NCBI RefSeq assembly: GCF_029215955.1
Contig: NZ_JAEMVA010000005.1
Coordinates: 1 to 64,000 of the forward strand
DNA length: 64,000 nucleotides
DNA from: Sulfurimonas sp. SAG-AH-194-I05
Lineage (GTDB): Bacteria > Campylobacterota > Campylobacteria > Campylobacterales > Sulfurimonadaceae
Direction of reading: 5' to 3'
Shown here: positions 26,213-35,562 of the stretch, piece after piece
Layout: the number at the start of each line of letters is the position of its first letter
How positions within the stretch are numbered: position 1 is the first letter of the stretch
Translations under genes and position numbers: made by a program
Notes under the pieces: generated by a model
What the model saw: only the letters and a program-made list of their open reading frames with translations
Databases searched by the model: none
Told to the model about the DNA's origin: nothing

Positions 26213-27028
26213 TTATCGCATTGGATGACAAACATCTACTGTATTTTTCAGATCCTGCCTTTGTATATGCGTATACACTTGTGTAGTTAGAAGTGATGCA
26301 TGACCTAAGAGTTCTTGCACTACGCGCAAGTCTGCTCCACCGCTTATCAAAGCTGTTGCATAGGAGTGTCGTAAAACATGTGGAGAAACTCCAAGATATT
26401 TTTTACATATTTTATAAGCAGAAATTCTGCTTAGTTTATCACCCTTATAGTTACACCATACATATTCTTTTTCCTTTGGAAAATTTTTCAAGTATGTATC
26501 TATTGCTACTCTTGAAGCTTTCGCGATAGGAACAACTCTTTCTTTCTCACCTTTAGCATGTCGAATGTAAAGCCATTCTCCATCAATGTCATTACGAGTC
26601 ATGGCTAAACATTCACTTATTCTTGTCCCTGTAGCGTACAAAAAAAGGATTAAAGCATAGTCTCGTAAACCTATCCATGTGCTAACATCTATGTTTTGTA
26701 TGGCATGCATAATTTTTTCAAAAGATAAAAATTTTGGTAATAGTTTTGGTATCTTTGCGAGTGGAACCTTAGAAAAAATTTCTTTAAAATGACTTTTATA
26801 ACAAAAGTCAAAAAAAGCATTTAAAGACGAAAGTTTTCGGTTAAGTGTACGTTTATTTTCATAGCTACTAAGAAGAGAAAGAATAGTTTTTAATTCTAAT
26901 TGAATAAGAGGTTTAGTTAACTCTTTTTCTATAAGTGTTAAATCGCTTTTATACGCTGCAACACTTTTTTTACTCAAGGCTTTTGTAATACTTATGTATT
27001 CTAAAAAAGCCTCGAGTTCATTTGACAA
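26213..27028 (-). CDS. Tyrosine recombinase (Xer-like)
   Basis: 271 residues. The N-terminal SAM-like core-binding domain spans about 1-90 and the catalytic domain the rest. Active-site residues are all visible: R in GTRISECL, K in KGEKERVV, H and R in SPHVLRHSYAT, H in LLGHASLLTTQ and Y in VYTHI. The product either resolves chromosome dimers or serves a mobile element. It is shorter than XerH of Helicobacter and Campylobacter (about 350), and no phage or integron genes flank it. It follows the BamB-like gene by 4 nt, which suggests a settled chromosomal gene. Confidence 0.92.
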   Translation of the reverse strand: MSNELEAFLEYISITKALSKKSVAAYKSDLTLIEKELTKPLIQLELKTILSLLSSYENKRTLNRKLSSLNAFFDFCYKSHFKEIFSKVPLAKIPKLLPKFLSFEKIMHAIQNIDVSTWIGLRDYALILFLYATGTRISECLAMTRNDIDGEWLYIRHAKGEKERVVPIAKASRVAIDTYLKNFPKEKEYVWCNYKGDKLSRISAYKICKKYLGVSPHVLRHSYATALISGGADLRVVQELLGHASLLTTQVYTHIQRQDLKNTVDVCHPMR

Positions 27029-27032
27029 GTTT

Positions 27033-28028
27033 TTACTTTACAGAAACATACGCATCATCTACAAAAAATGTGTCATCACTTACAAAAACAAGTCCTTCAT
27101 CAATATCTACATCATATACTTTAAAAGTAGACAAATCATGTGGTGCAACTATTAAGTAACCTTCTTTTTCTAAAGCATATACTTGTTCATCTTTTACAAT
27201 AAGACCTAAGAAATGTGCAAAAGGAAATTTAAGTTTTGCATTTAACTCTAAGTCCGTTGTTAAAGAGATAAGTTCACCCTGTTTTGTTGCTATGAAAATA
27301 TCTTCATTTTCGTATGCAATATTTCTAATTTCATATTTTTTTCTTACTTCATTTTTAGACATTGCAAGAATTTTATGTGATGTCCCTGCAATAATTTTGT
27401 CATCGATAAGATTAAAATAAAGAATATTATTAAAATTATCTTCAGAAGAAACGGTTATCGTTCGCAACTTTTTTAAAGACTTTGAGTTAACAATAACGAC
27501 CTTACCATTAAGTGTAGAAAAAATCACTAGATTCCCTGTAAAATAAGGGCTTGTGATTCTAGCATCTATAGCAATTGTTTCACCTACATTATCTTTAAAG
27601 AGTAACTCTTTTGATGCTATAGAATAAAGAGCAATATCATTGTCTGCAAATAACACAGCTAAAATATTTCCTTTAACACTTGCTGCTGCTACAGTTTTCT
27701 TAAGCGCAAAATTTTCTGTAACACTTGCTTCATGTATATACTGAAGTGTTAGGTTGCCGTCAATGTTTGCACTGCTAATCCAACCATTACTACTTGAGAG
27801 TAAACTAAAATTTTCTGCAATAGTAACTTCACTTGCATCGTTTATATCATTTTTAGAAAGAATATTTTTATCTTCAAGTAATGCAACATTCGATCCTATT
27901 TCTACTAAAGAACTATTGAGACTTCCTTGTTTTTTCCAGTCATCAGTATCATCAGGTTCAAAAACTCTTTTCGTACTACATGCTGAAAAAAGTAAAATAC
28001 TTAATCCAATGAGTAATAAATTTTTCAA
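27033..28028 (-). CDS. BamB-like beta-propeller lipoprotein
   Basis: 331 residues. Lipobox LFSAC at about 13-17 after a short signal, then repeated beta-blade patterns (IDGNLTLQYIHEASVTENF, GNLVIFSTLNGKVVIVNSKSL, IFIATKQGELISL) of a PQQ-type propeller. BamB is the accessory lipoprotein of the outer-membrane barrel assembly machine. The start is TTG at 28028 with GGAG in the end of the preceding gene. The neighbour upstream is YfgM-like, matching the yfgM-bamB order of E. coli. Confidence 0.75.
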   Translation of the reverse strand: MKNLLLIGLSILLFSACSTKRVFEPDDTDDWKKQGSLNSSLVEIGSNVALLEDKNILSKNDINDASEVTIAENFSLLSSSNGWISSANIDGNLTLQYIHEASVTENFALKKTVAAASVKGNILAVLFADNDIALYSIASKELLFKDNVGETIAIDARITSPYFTGNLVIFSTLNGKVVIVNSKSLKKLRTITVSSEDNFNNILYFNLIDDKIIAGTSHKILAMSKNEVRKKYEIRNIAYENEDIFIATKQGELISLTTDLELNAKLKFPFAHFLGLIVKDEQVYALEKEGYLIVAPHDLSTFKVYDVDIDEGLVFVSDDTFFVDDAYVSVK

Positions 28029-28030
28029 AT

Positions 28031-28618
28031 CTATTTCACTCCATAATGCAATAAAGACTGTGCAATATTTTGTAATGAAGAAGTGTCACTGATAAGTGCT
28101 AGCTTAGCATGTGCCTTTTGTGTTTCTCCATTTTGGATTAAGGCAATCGCAGCACGTACTATTGCTAAATCTTTAAACATTGCATTTTGTTGTAATGTAT
28201 ATGAATCTAAAGAAGACAAATCTTTCACAGACTCATAATCAGCAAGGCTTTTTATAATTTGCGTTTGAGTACTTCTAAGAGACTCTAATGTTTGCATGTC
28301 TTTGTTAGCAATAGCTTGAGAATAAACAAATGCATTATATAGACTTGGACTTATTTCTTTTAATTCTGCTAATGCCACTGCATCGGTTGTATTTGTTTGA
28401 AGTTTATTTAAAACAGAATTTGCAGATAGTATTCTCGCCTCTTCTTGTACTTCATACGTTATATTTGCTCCAATACCTAGAAAAACAACTACAGCAGAAC
28501 CGATAAGCACATTTTTATATTTTTTAATAAATTTTTCTGTAATTACTGATTTTTCAAAAAACTTCTCTTCTGAAGTTAACTCTTCTCGAACCATCTCTAT
28601 ATCATTTTTAATACTCAA
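28031..28618 (-). CDS. YfgM-like TPR membrane protein
   Basis: 195 residues: a cytoplasmic N-terminus, one membrane helix (VLIGSAVVVFLGIGANITY, about 36-54) and a periplasmic helical-repeat region (MFKDLAIVRAAIALIQNGE). YfgM is an inner-membrane chaperone adaptor linked to SecYEG and periplasmic folding. The gap to the BamB-like gene is 2 nt. Similarity is weak and rests on topology plus the yfgM-bamB gene order. Confidence 0.7.
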   Translation of the reverse strand: MSIKNDIEMVREELTSEEKFFEKSVITEKFIKKYKNVLIGSAVVVFLGIGANITYEVQEEARILSANSVLNKLQTNTTDAVALAELKEISPSLYNAFVYSQAIANKDMQTLESLRSTQTQIIKSLADYESVKDLSSLDSYTLQQNAMFKDLAIVRAAIALIQNGETQKAHAKLALISDTSSLQNIAQSLLHYGVK

Positions 28619-28732
28619 AAAAAATCCTCTTATATATAATAACTGCTATATTATCGCAAAATATGTTAAAGTTTCATCAAATACATATCTTTTTTTTGTT
28701 ACAATCAAAATATATTAAGTAGAAGGGATTTT

Positions 28733-29023
28733 ATGCAAGTAGATGACGCATTATTAAAAAAATTAGAAAAATTATCTTTTTTAAAAATTTCAGATGATAA
28801 AAGAGAAGAAATTATTGAACAACTCTCCGAAATAGTGAGTTTTGTAGACAATTTAACTGCGTTAAATACTGATGGTGTTGATGATACTTTTGCAATGCAA
28901 GACACAGCAACATTCACAAGAGAAGACAACCCAGCATGTGACACTACAATAAGCAGTGACCTCATTAAAAATGCTCCAAATAATAGCGATAATTTCTTTA
29001 TCGTTCCAAAAATTATAGAGTAA
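28733..29023 (+). CDS. gatC: Aspartyl/glutamyl-tRNA amidotransferase subunit C
   Basis: 96 residues with LLKKLEKLSFLKISDDKREEI, LSEIVSFVDNL and the downstream DDTFAMQDTATFTREDNP that forms the belt around GatA. Together with GatA and GatB, encoded elsewhere, it converts Glu-tRNA-Gln and Asp-tRNA-Asn to the amide forms. AGAAGGGA lies before the ATG. Divergent from the YfgM-like gene; followed by a YffB-like gene after 2 nt. Confidence 0.93.
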   Translation: MQVDDALLKKLEKLSFLKISDDKREEIIEQLSEIVSFVDNLTALNTDGVDDTFAMQDTATFTREDNPACDTTISSDLIKNAPNNSDNFFIVPKIIE

Positions 29024-29025
29024 AT

Positions 29026-29367
29026 ATGATTACTTTATATGGTATAAAAAATTGTGATAGCGTCAAAAAAGCAATAACTTTCTTTAAAAAGCATAATTTA
29101 CAATACACGCTTTATGATTTCAAAGAAAAAGCAGTTGGTATCCACATGGTAGAGTCATGGTTAGAAAAAACAGATTTAAAAACACTCTTTAATGCACGAA
29201 GTACAACATACAGAACTTTAAAGCTAAAAGAAATGGACCTTGATGATGCACAAAAAGTGCAGTACTTAGCAAAAGAAAATATGCTTATAAAAAGACCCGT
29301 TGTAACATTTGAAGAACACCTTCTTGTTGGTTTTAAAGAAGAAAATTTTCAAAAGATTTTTTTATGA
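29026..29367 (+). CDS. ArsC/Spx-family thioredoxin-fold protein (YffB-like)
   Basis: 113 residues, thioredoxin fold. YGIKNCDSVKKAITFF carries a single cysteine where glutaredoxins have two, and the conserved MLIKRPVV near the end is the family's cis-proline and substrate loop. YffB-like members are glutathione- or thiol-dependent and are often mis-called arsenate reductase. The end overlaps the pilT start by 4 nt (ATGA), so gatC, this gene and pilT form one operon. Confidence 0.85.
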   Translation: MITLYGIKNCDSVKKAITFFKKHNLQYTLYDFKEKAVGIHMVESWLEKTDLKTLFNARSTTYRTLKLKEMDLDDAQKVQYLAKENMLIKRPVVTFEEHLLVGFKEENFQKIFL

Positions 29368-30446
29368 GTGAAGAACAAACAAAATCTCTTGATATAAAAA
29401 AACTACTCAAGAGTGTTTTAGCCTATGGTTCATCAGACTTACACCTTGTAGTGGGAAGTGAACCACAGATTCGTTTAGACAAAGAACTTCGTCCTCTTAA
29501 CCTTGATAAACTCACAGCAAAAGATGTTGAAGAAATGGCATACGCACTTATACAAGACAAACAAAAAAAAGAGTTTGAAGAGCATAATGAACTTGACTTT
29601 TCTTTTGAACTTAATGACATTGGACGTTTTCGTGCAAACTACTATAGAACGATCCATGGTATAGCATGTGCATTTCGTATGATTCCTATAGATATCCCAA
29701 GTCTTGATGCATACGGAAATCCACCTATTTTCAAAGAGCTTATAAAACGAGAAAAAGGTCTCATTTTGGTAACAGGACCAACGGGTAGTGGTAAGTCTAC
29801 AACCCTAGCTTCAATGTTACATGAAATTAATATGACTGAACATCGTCATATTATTACTATTGAAGATCCCGTAGAATTTGTTCATAAAAATAACAAGTCA
29901 TTATTTTCTCAAAGAGATGTTGGAAGTAATACAGCTTCCTTTTCTGCAGCATTAAAATACGCACTAAGACAAGATCCTGATGTTATTCTTATCGGTGAAA
30001 TGCGTGATGCTGAGACTATTGGAGCAGCACTTACAGCTGCTGAAACTGGTCACTTAGTTTTTGGAACACTCCATACTAATTCTGCTCCTGGAACTATTAA
30101 CCGTATTATTGATGTTTTTTCAGGTCAAGAACAAGCACAAATACGAGCACAACTTGCCACTTCGCTTGTATGTGTCGTTTCGCAAACCTTAATTCCTAAG
30201 ATAGGAAAAGGTAAGGTTGCAACACAAGAGATATTAATTGTCAATCCTGCCATTGCGAATCAAATACGAGAAGACAAAGTACATCAAATTTATTCTCAAA
30301 TGCAACTTAACCAGATTGAAACAAGTATGACAACGCAGACCCAAGAGCTCGTTAATCTTGTAAAGAAAAAAATAATTACAAAAAAGAATGCTATTAAAAA
30401 TTCAAATCGACCTGAAGAGTTGTTAAAAATCATTGAAGATTTTTAA
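29364..30446 (+). CDS. pilT: Type IV pilus retraction ATPase PilT
   Basis: 360 residues, hexameric secretion ATPase. Walker A GPTGSGKST, an Asp box around IITIEDPVEF, Walker B DPDVILIGEMRD, the His box GHLVFGTLHTNS and the PilT-specific C-terminal IRAQLATSLVCVVSQ are all present. It powers pilus retraction and twitching. Other pilus genes are not in this window. It converges with the MidA-like gene, with only 6 nt between them. Confidence 0.95.
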   Translation: MSEEQTKSLDIKKLLKSVLAYGSSDLHLVVGSEPQIRLDKELRPLNLDKLTAKDVEEMAYALIQDKQKKEFEEHNELDFSFELNDIGRFRANYYRTIHGIACAFRMIPIDIPSLDAYGNPPIFKELIKREKGLILVTGPTGSGKSTTLASMLHEINMTEHRHIITIEDPVEFVHKNNKSLFSQRDVGSNTASFSAALKYALRQDPDVILIGEMRDAETIGAALTAAETGHLVFGTLHTNSAPGTINRIIDVFSGQEQAQIRAQLATSLVCVVSQTLIPKIGKGKVATQEILIVNPAIANQIREDKVHQIYSQMQLNQIETSMTTQTQELVNLVKKKIITKKNAIKNSNRPEELLKIIEDF

Positions 30447-30452
30447 GACTTT

Positions 30453-31445
30453 TTAGTTTTTTCTAAACTTTATCATTTTAAAGCGTTCACCTAAAAAGTT
30501 TGGCATTATAAGCATCTTAGCTTTTTCAAGCTCTTGCTTATAAATTTTTTCACCAGCTTTTTCTTTGACCATCTCTAATAAGTCGAGTATACCCATATCT
30601 ATAAGTGCTACCATTTGTGTTTTGAGTGCAACAAACTTCACATCAGCTTCTTCATAGGCATCCTTTACATGTGCAAAAGTAACATCATATGTAATATCTG
30701 ACTTTGCAAAAAGTTCTTCTCTTTTACTCTTTTCATCAAAAAATGGAATAACATTGTGTTTTTCATATATACGTAAAGAAAAATCAGGTCGTGCAGCCAT
30801 TTCACCATAGTCAAAGCTCATAAACTCAAATTTTCCACATGCTGCACTCATCTCTTTCGCAAACTCTTCATAGCCTACGGCTATTTCGCCTCTGTCTTTA
30901 AAGTATTTATCTGCTTTTTCTTTTACCCAAGCATTGTCTACATCAAATTCTACATTATGCCCATCGACACGTGCTGTTTTGTCTTTAAAGTATAACTCAC
31001 ATGGAAAGGCATCAAATATTTCATTTGCAATAAAAAAAGCATTTTCACACTGAAGTTCTTTGAGTGATTTGTACTGGGTTAGAGAAACAACATCACCAAA
31101 AGATTCTTCAAAATACTTTCTTTGGTGCTCTTGTAGGTCATCGAACCTTTCTATAATCACAAAATGAAGCGTCTCTAATAGTTGTGGCTTAAGCGTATAA
31201 ATAAACTCAACAACATCAGCTAAAAAATAACCATGATGTGCCCCTATTTCACAAATAACTGCATCTTCTTTTAAAAAGCCACTCGAAACCAAAGAAATTA
31301 TATGCTTTGCTATTGTTCCTCCAAAAAATTTACTTGTACTAACCGCTGTATAAAAATCGCCACTTTTACCAATGTTTTTATACGTTGCATAGTACCCATT
31401 TTCACCATATAACCAGTCTGTCATATACTCGCTAAACTTACTCAT
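30453..31445 (-). CDS. MidA/NDUFAF7-family SAM-dependent methyltransferase
   Basis: 330 residues from the ATG at 31445, chosen for its 8-nt overlap (ATGAGTAA) with the TolC-like gene. Family marks (COG1565) are GDFYTAVSTSKFFGGTIAKH, CEIGAHHGYFLADV and FFIANEIFDAFPCELY. In mitochondria the homologue methylates an arginine of the complex I subunit NDUFS2. The bacterial role is less clear, but this organism may carry Nuo complex I. Last gene of the HlyD-like...TolC string. Confidence 0.88.
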   Translation of the reverse strand: MSKFSEYMTDWLYGENGYYATYKNIGKSGDFYTAVSTSKFFGGTIAKHIISLVSSGFLKEDAVICEIGAHHGYFLADVVEFIYTLKPQLLETLHFVIIERFDDLQEHQRKYFEESFGDVVSLTQYKSLKELQCENAFFIANEIFDAFPCELYFKDKTARVDGHNVEFDVDNAWVKEKADKYFKDRGEIAVGYEEFAKEMSAACGKFEFMSFDYGEMAARPDFSLRIYEKHNVIPFFDEKSKREELFAKSDITYDVTFAHVKDAYEEADVKFVALKTQMVALIDMGILDLLEMVKEKAGEKIYKQELEKAKMLIMPNFLGERFKMIKFRKN

Positions 31446-32646
31446 GTGAATACATCTCATAAAGTGTTAAAAGCTCAAGCTGTTTATCTAACTCATAAAT
31501 TTTTTCATCAATCCCGGCAATAATAAAGGAATTTTCTAATAAAGAAACATCATACGATGTTTTATACCCAGCAGTAAATAATTCTTTTGTATCCGCTAAA
31601 AGTTTACTATAAAGATTTTTATTCTCTAGGCTTAAACTTTTTTTTCTATCTATGTTGTCAATATTTTGTATAACCTGTTCAAAAATAGCTAAAACTTCTT
31701 TTTCTTTATCAATAACAACTCTTTTTGATTTTAAATAACTTACTTTAGCTACTTGAATCTCATCGAGAGTACTTATACTTATAGGAAGGACAACACGAAA
31801 ACCATAGTCATAATATTTTTTTTCATTCTTTCCAAAGTTAAATGGGCTATCACTATTACTCCAGTTATACCCTGCTGTTACATTTATTTTTGGTAAATAC
31901 TTTGCTAAAGTTACATCTTGATTATGTAAGTCTTTTTGTATTTGCATTTTTGCTACATCAATACGAAGATTATTCTTTAAAAAATCTTCTTTTTTAATGA
32001 AGTTTAAATGTGGAATAGCTGTTGTTTCATATTCTAAATCACTCAAGGTTTTAAAAGTAGAAATAAGACCTTGTTTTGATGTTTCTATATCATATAAAGC
32101 TTGTGTGATTGTATTCTTTTCTATAATTGCATTATCTAAAAATCCTGAGTCAAGTTGTCCTGTTAAATATTGCTCTTTTTTTAGTTCTAAATTAATTTGT
32201 GCATTTTTTATTTTAAGATTTTGTTTTTGGATTTTTAAATCAGTTTGTTTTATTTGCATCAAAAGAGAAACGGTATCTTTAATCATTTTTCTTTTAGCGG
32301 TATCGATAGAAAGGTTGTTGTATTTTTCTGAAGCATTTGCAAACTTAATCGCATAAAAAATACCACCACTTTGAAAGAGAGCCTGATCAATTCTAATCGC
32401 AGCACTTTCATTAAACCCAACAACATCAAATTGATTACTTTTAGAATATGTGTACTGTATATTTATAGGAGAAATCCACGAATCCCGTAACAAAGAACTT
32501 TGCGTTTTATTATTTTTATAATCGTAATCAAATTGTTGCTTTTTGTTCTCAGATATATAGTCATCTAAAGTAGTTGTAATGCCCTCTCCTAAGAGAAGTG
32601 AACTAGAGACTACTAATAGCAGACTGTAAAGATTTAAAACCTTCAT
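31438..32646 (-). CDS. TolC-family outer-membrane channel protein
   Basis: About 402 residues. Signal peptide (MKVLNLYSLLLVVSSSLLLGEG) and long heptad helices in two repeats (KQTDLKIQKQNLKIKNAQINL, VSYLKSKRVVIDKEKEVL) with the strand motif INVTAGYNW before the second barrel part. It would form the outer-membrane duct of an export system. The start lies inside the end of argD, an overlap of about 44 nt in another frame. A HlyD-like adaptor is three genes upstream; no inner-membrane pump is between them. Confidence 0.88.
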   Translation of the reverse strand: MKVLNLYSLLLVVSSSLLLGEGITTTLDDYISENKKQQFDYDYKNNKTQSSLLRDSWISPINIQYTYSKSNQFDVVGFNESAAIRIDQALFQSGGIFYAIKFANASEKYNNLSIDTAKRKMIKDTVSLLMQIKQTDLKIQKQNLKIKNAQINLELKKEQYLTGQLDSGFLDNAIIEKNTITQALYDIETSKQGLISTFKTLSDLEYETTAIPHLNFIKKEDFLKNNLRIDVAKMQIQKDLHNQDVTLAKYLPKINVTAGYNWSNSDSPFNFGKNEKKYYDYGFRVVLPISISTLDEIQVAKVSYLKSKRVVIDKEKEVLAIFEQVIQNIDNIDRKKSLSLENKNLYSKLLADTKELFTAGYKTSYDVSLLENSFIIAGIDEKIYELDKQLELLTLYEMYSHE

Positions 32647-33784
32647 CAATTTCCTCTTGTGTTATTGTGAGTGGTGGTAAAAAGCGTAAGGTATTTCTTC
32701 CAGCTTTTAAAACCATTACTCCATTTTCTTTTGCATGTGAAATAATACGTGTTAATGTTTGCGCATCTTTTACACGAAGACCACACATTAAACCTAATCC
32801 TACTTGCGAAGTGAAAATATCTTTGTTTGTATCATAAAGTTTTTTTACTGCTTTATTAAAATAAAGTGTATTTATTTCTAAATCACCACTTTGCTTATAC
32901 TCTTTTAAAATATCAAGTACTTCACATGTGGCTACCGTACTTAAATAGTTTCCACCAAATGTCGAACCATGATCACCAGCGACCAAAGCATTTTTAATTG
33001 AAGTCATTACAACACCGATAGGAACACCTCCTCCAATGCCTTTTGCAAGGGTTACAATATCTGGTGTTATTTCATATACTTGCGATGCTAAGAACGCACC
33101 AGTTCGATACCCGCCAGTTTGTACTTCATCGACAATAAATAAAATACCCTTTTTCTTGAGTAACTTTTCTAAGGCTTGTACTTCTTCTTTATTTTGAGGT
33201 TGTACCCCACCCTCACCTTGAACAAGTTCAATCATAACTCCACATGTATGGTCATCTAAAAGTGATGCAACCTGCGCTATATTATCTGCATACACAAAAC
33301 CATCAGGAAATGGTCCAAAGTAATTATGCATAGCTTCTTGTCCTGTTGCTTTTACCGTTGTAATTGTACGTCCGTGAAACGAATTTTGAAGTGTAATAAT
33401 TTTATATTTTTTAATTTCACCTTGTGACTCACCCCATTTACGAGCAATTTTTATTGCACCTTCGTTAGCCTCTGCCCCACTATTACCAAAAAAACATTGC
33501 ATGTCATAACCAGAAGCTTCAACAATTTTTTGTGCTGCTTTTGCTTGTGGAGCAATGTTATACAAGTTTGATGTATGTGTAATTTTTGAAATTTGTGTAG
33601 TAATTGCAGCATTTACTCTTGCATTAGCATGACCAACACTGACTACACCTATACCAGACGTAAAATCTATATACTTTCTACCATTACTGTCAGTAATCGT
33701 AGCGTTTGTACCACTTACAAACTCTACATCTACTCTTGCATATGTTGGTAAAACATATTTTGTATCTAATTCTTTCGTGTTCAT
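32603..33784 (-). CDS. argD: Acetylornithine aminotransferase
   Basis: 393 residues, class III PLP aminotransferase. It transfers the amino group of glutamate to N-acetylglutamate semialdehyde in arginine synthesis and may also serve succinyl-DAP in lysine synthesis. The PLP lysine is in VTLAKGIGGGVPIG; YIDFTSGIGVVSVGHAN, NSGAEANEGAIKIAR and FIVDEVQTGGYRTG are diagnostic. Full length. It sits, unusually, between a molybdopterin oxidoreductase and a TolC-like gene. Confidence 0.95.
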   Translation of the reverse strand: MNTKELDTKYVLPTYARVDVEFVSGTNATITDSNGRKYIDFTSGIGVVSVGHANARVNAAITTQISKITHTSNLYNIAPQAKAAQKIVEASGYDMQCFFGNSGAEANEGAIKIARKWGESQGEIKKYKIITLQNSFHGRTITTVKATGQEAMHNYFGPFPDGFVYADNIAQVASLLDDHTCGVMIELVQGEGGVQPQNKEEVQALEKLLKKKGILFIVDEVQTGGYRTGAFLASQVYEITPDIVTLAKGIGGGVPIGVVMTSIKNALVAGDHGSTFGGNYLSTVATCEVLDILKEYKQSGDLEINTLYFNKAVKKLYDTNKDIFTSQVGLGLMCGLRVKDAQTLTRIISHAKENGVMVLKAGRNTLRFLPPLTITQEEIDEGFKSLQSAISSL

Positions 33785-33825
33785 AATGTACCTAATATAT
33801 TTTTCAAAATTATAGCTAAAATTAT

Positions 33826-35562
33826 CTATACCCTTTGTATTTCGACTTTCTCTTCTTGATAAATCGCGAATTTTCCATCCATCGAATGCTGAGATGTAGT
33901 TAAATTGTTTACGCCCTTTGTACCACTATAAATCAGCACACAGTCTTCTCTCAGTCCATCATTATGTTTAACAGCTAAAACAACACTGCCAATACGCGAA
34001 CGAATACAGATTACTATGCCCTCATCAAAACCATGAGATGAATGTAAATAAACACTTTGTTCTCGATGAAACTGTGAATTTAAACTTTTTGCACTTTTAG
34101 ACGTAAGCAAAAAGAGACCTTTTTTTACATGAAACATATCTGGGTACTTCTTTAAAAATACAAATGTTCTGTCTTGTGTATCAAACCCATTTTTATAGGG
34201 GATATCTTGTCTGTGTTTCACTTTTAAAGTCTGCGTATCATTTTTTTGTGAAAAGTTCATATAGTGATTTATATAATACTCTTCATCTTTTATAGCAATA
34301 GAAAAAGCATTACATAGATACGTACTTAAGTCATACTCACTTATTCCATTCAAGCTATCTTGCGATTTATGCATTCTAAGAATTACATTACTAGAATAAG
34401 ACGTTCTGATGTCATTTTTAAATAAAAAAGCTTTCGCAGGGATAATTAAATGTGCAATCTTGCTCGTTTCATTATGGTATAAACCAAAATAAATTATATT
34501 TTCTACATTTTTTATAGATGCTTCAACTCTTTGCGTATTTGGCATTTGTCCTAGAGGGTTAGCCCCTTGTATAAATACTGTTTTAAAAAGAGAAAAGTCA
34601 GTATTAACTTTTGATACCTTCTTTGCTTTAGTATTAAAAGGAGATTCAATAGACTCCTTAGAATTTCCAAGGTAAGCAACACCACTCCCTTCTTTACCAA
34701 AAAGACCTAAGCTCACTGCTATAGCATCAATAGCACGCATTGCATTTGCACCATCATTATACTTTTGCACTCCAAGACCACAAATAATTGCCACTTTTTT
34801 ATTTTGAATGATTTCTACAATACTTATAATTACATCCAAAGTAATGTCTAATTCTTCTAATGCTGATGGGATATTGATTGTTTGTATTAATGCATAAAAC
34901 TCTTCAAAATTATTTGTATGTTCTTGTATGTATGCATTATTATGCATGTTTTTTGCATATAAAAAGTGGCAAATCACTAAGGCTAAAAGCGTGTCAGCAT
35001 GTGGTTTTATTTGAATATAGTGCGTAGCAGTTTTAGCACTTTTAATTTTAAGAGGGTCGATAACAATAAGTATTTTTCCTTTTAATAAAGGTAATAAATG
35101 TGAAGATGTAGCATGTGGATTTCTCCCCCATAAAATAATAACTTCTGACTTTTCTATCTCTGAGAGTGGCATATTTTTATTCGAACCACGACCTTGAAGT
35201 ATTCCGAATTCTCCGACACCATCACACAAGTTCCCATCAGTTAAAGTTGCTCCATACGATGCAAAAAAATGTTCTGTCACATATTGCATTAAGCCGAAAT
35301 TTCCATTTCCTTTATAATGAAGTATTTTTTCTTGAGGAGAATTGAGAAGCATTTTTTTCAGTATTATAAGCGCCTCAGCCATACTAATAGATTTACCCAT
35401 ATATGTAGGTTTTTCAATTATAGGGTATTTATGAAAATGATTTAAATGGGGACACAAGAATCCCGAAGTATATGTATTTTTTGAGGCAGCAATTTTTTCC
35501 TCGATGATGTTCATTTCACATGCGTCATAACAGTCAAGCGGACATGCAGTCCTCGTACTCAT
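33826..35562 (-). CDS. Molybdopterin oxidoreductase, formate dehydrogenase-like
   Basis: 578 residues, DMSO-reductase superfamily, shorter than formate dehydrogenases (700 or more). N-terminal cysteines for a [4Fe-4S] cluster are at C7, C11, C15 (CPLDCYDAC) and C37. LWGRNPHATSSH and FIQGANPLGQMPN are cofactor-binding segments, and the C-terminal domain (HSSHGFDEGIVICIRSRIG, then TSQHSMDG) closes the molybdopterin site. No twin-arginine signal, so cytoplasmic. No electron-transfer subunit is nearby and the substrate is unknown. It overlaps the HlyD-like gene by 4 nt. Confidence 0.85.
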   Translation of the reverse strand: MSTRTACPLDCYDACEMNIIEEKIAASKNTYTSGFLCPHLNHFHKYPIIEKPTYMGKSISMAEALIILKKMLLNSPQEKILHYKGNGNFGLMQYVTEHFFASYGATLTDGNLCDGVGEFGILQGRGSNKNMPLSEIEKSEVIILWGRNPHATSSHLLPLLKGKILIVIDPLKIKSAKTATHYIQIKPHADTLLALVICHFLYAKNMHNNAYIQEHTNNFEEFYALIQTINIPSALEELDITLDVIISIVEIIQNKKVAIICGLGVQKYNDGANAMRAIDAIAVSLGLFGKEGSGVAYLGNSKESIESPFNTKAKKVSKVNTDFSLFKTVFIQGANPLGQMPNTQRVEASIKNVENIIYFGLYHNETSKIAHLIIPAKAFLFKNDIRTSYSSNVILRMHKSQDSLNGISEYDLSTYLCNAFSIAIKDEEYYINHYMNFSQKNDTQTLKVKHRQDIPYKNGFDTQDRTFVFLKKYPDMFHVKKGLFLLTSKSAKSLNSQFHREQSVYLHSSHGFDEGIVICIRSRIGSVVLAVKHNDGLREDCVLIYSGTKGVNNLTTSQHSMDGKFAIYQEEKVEIQRV

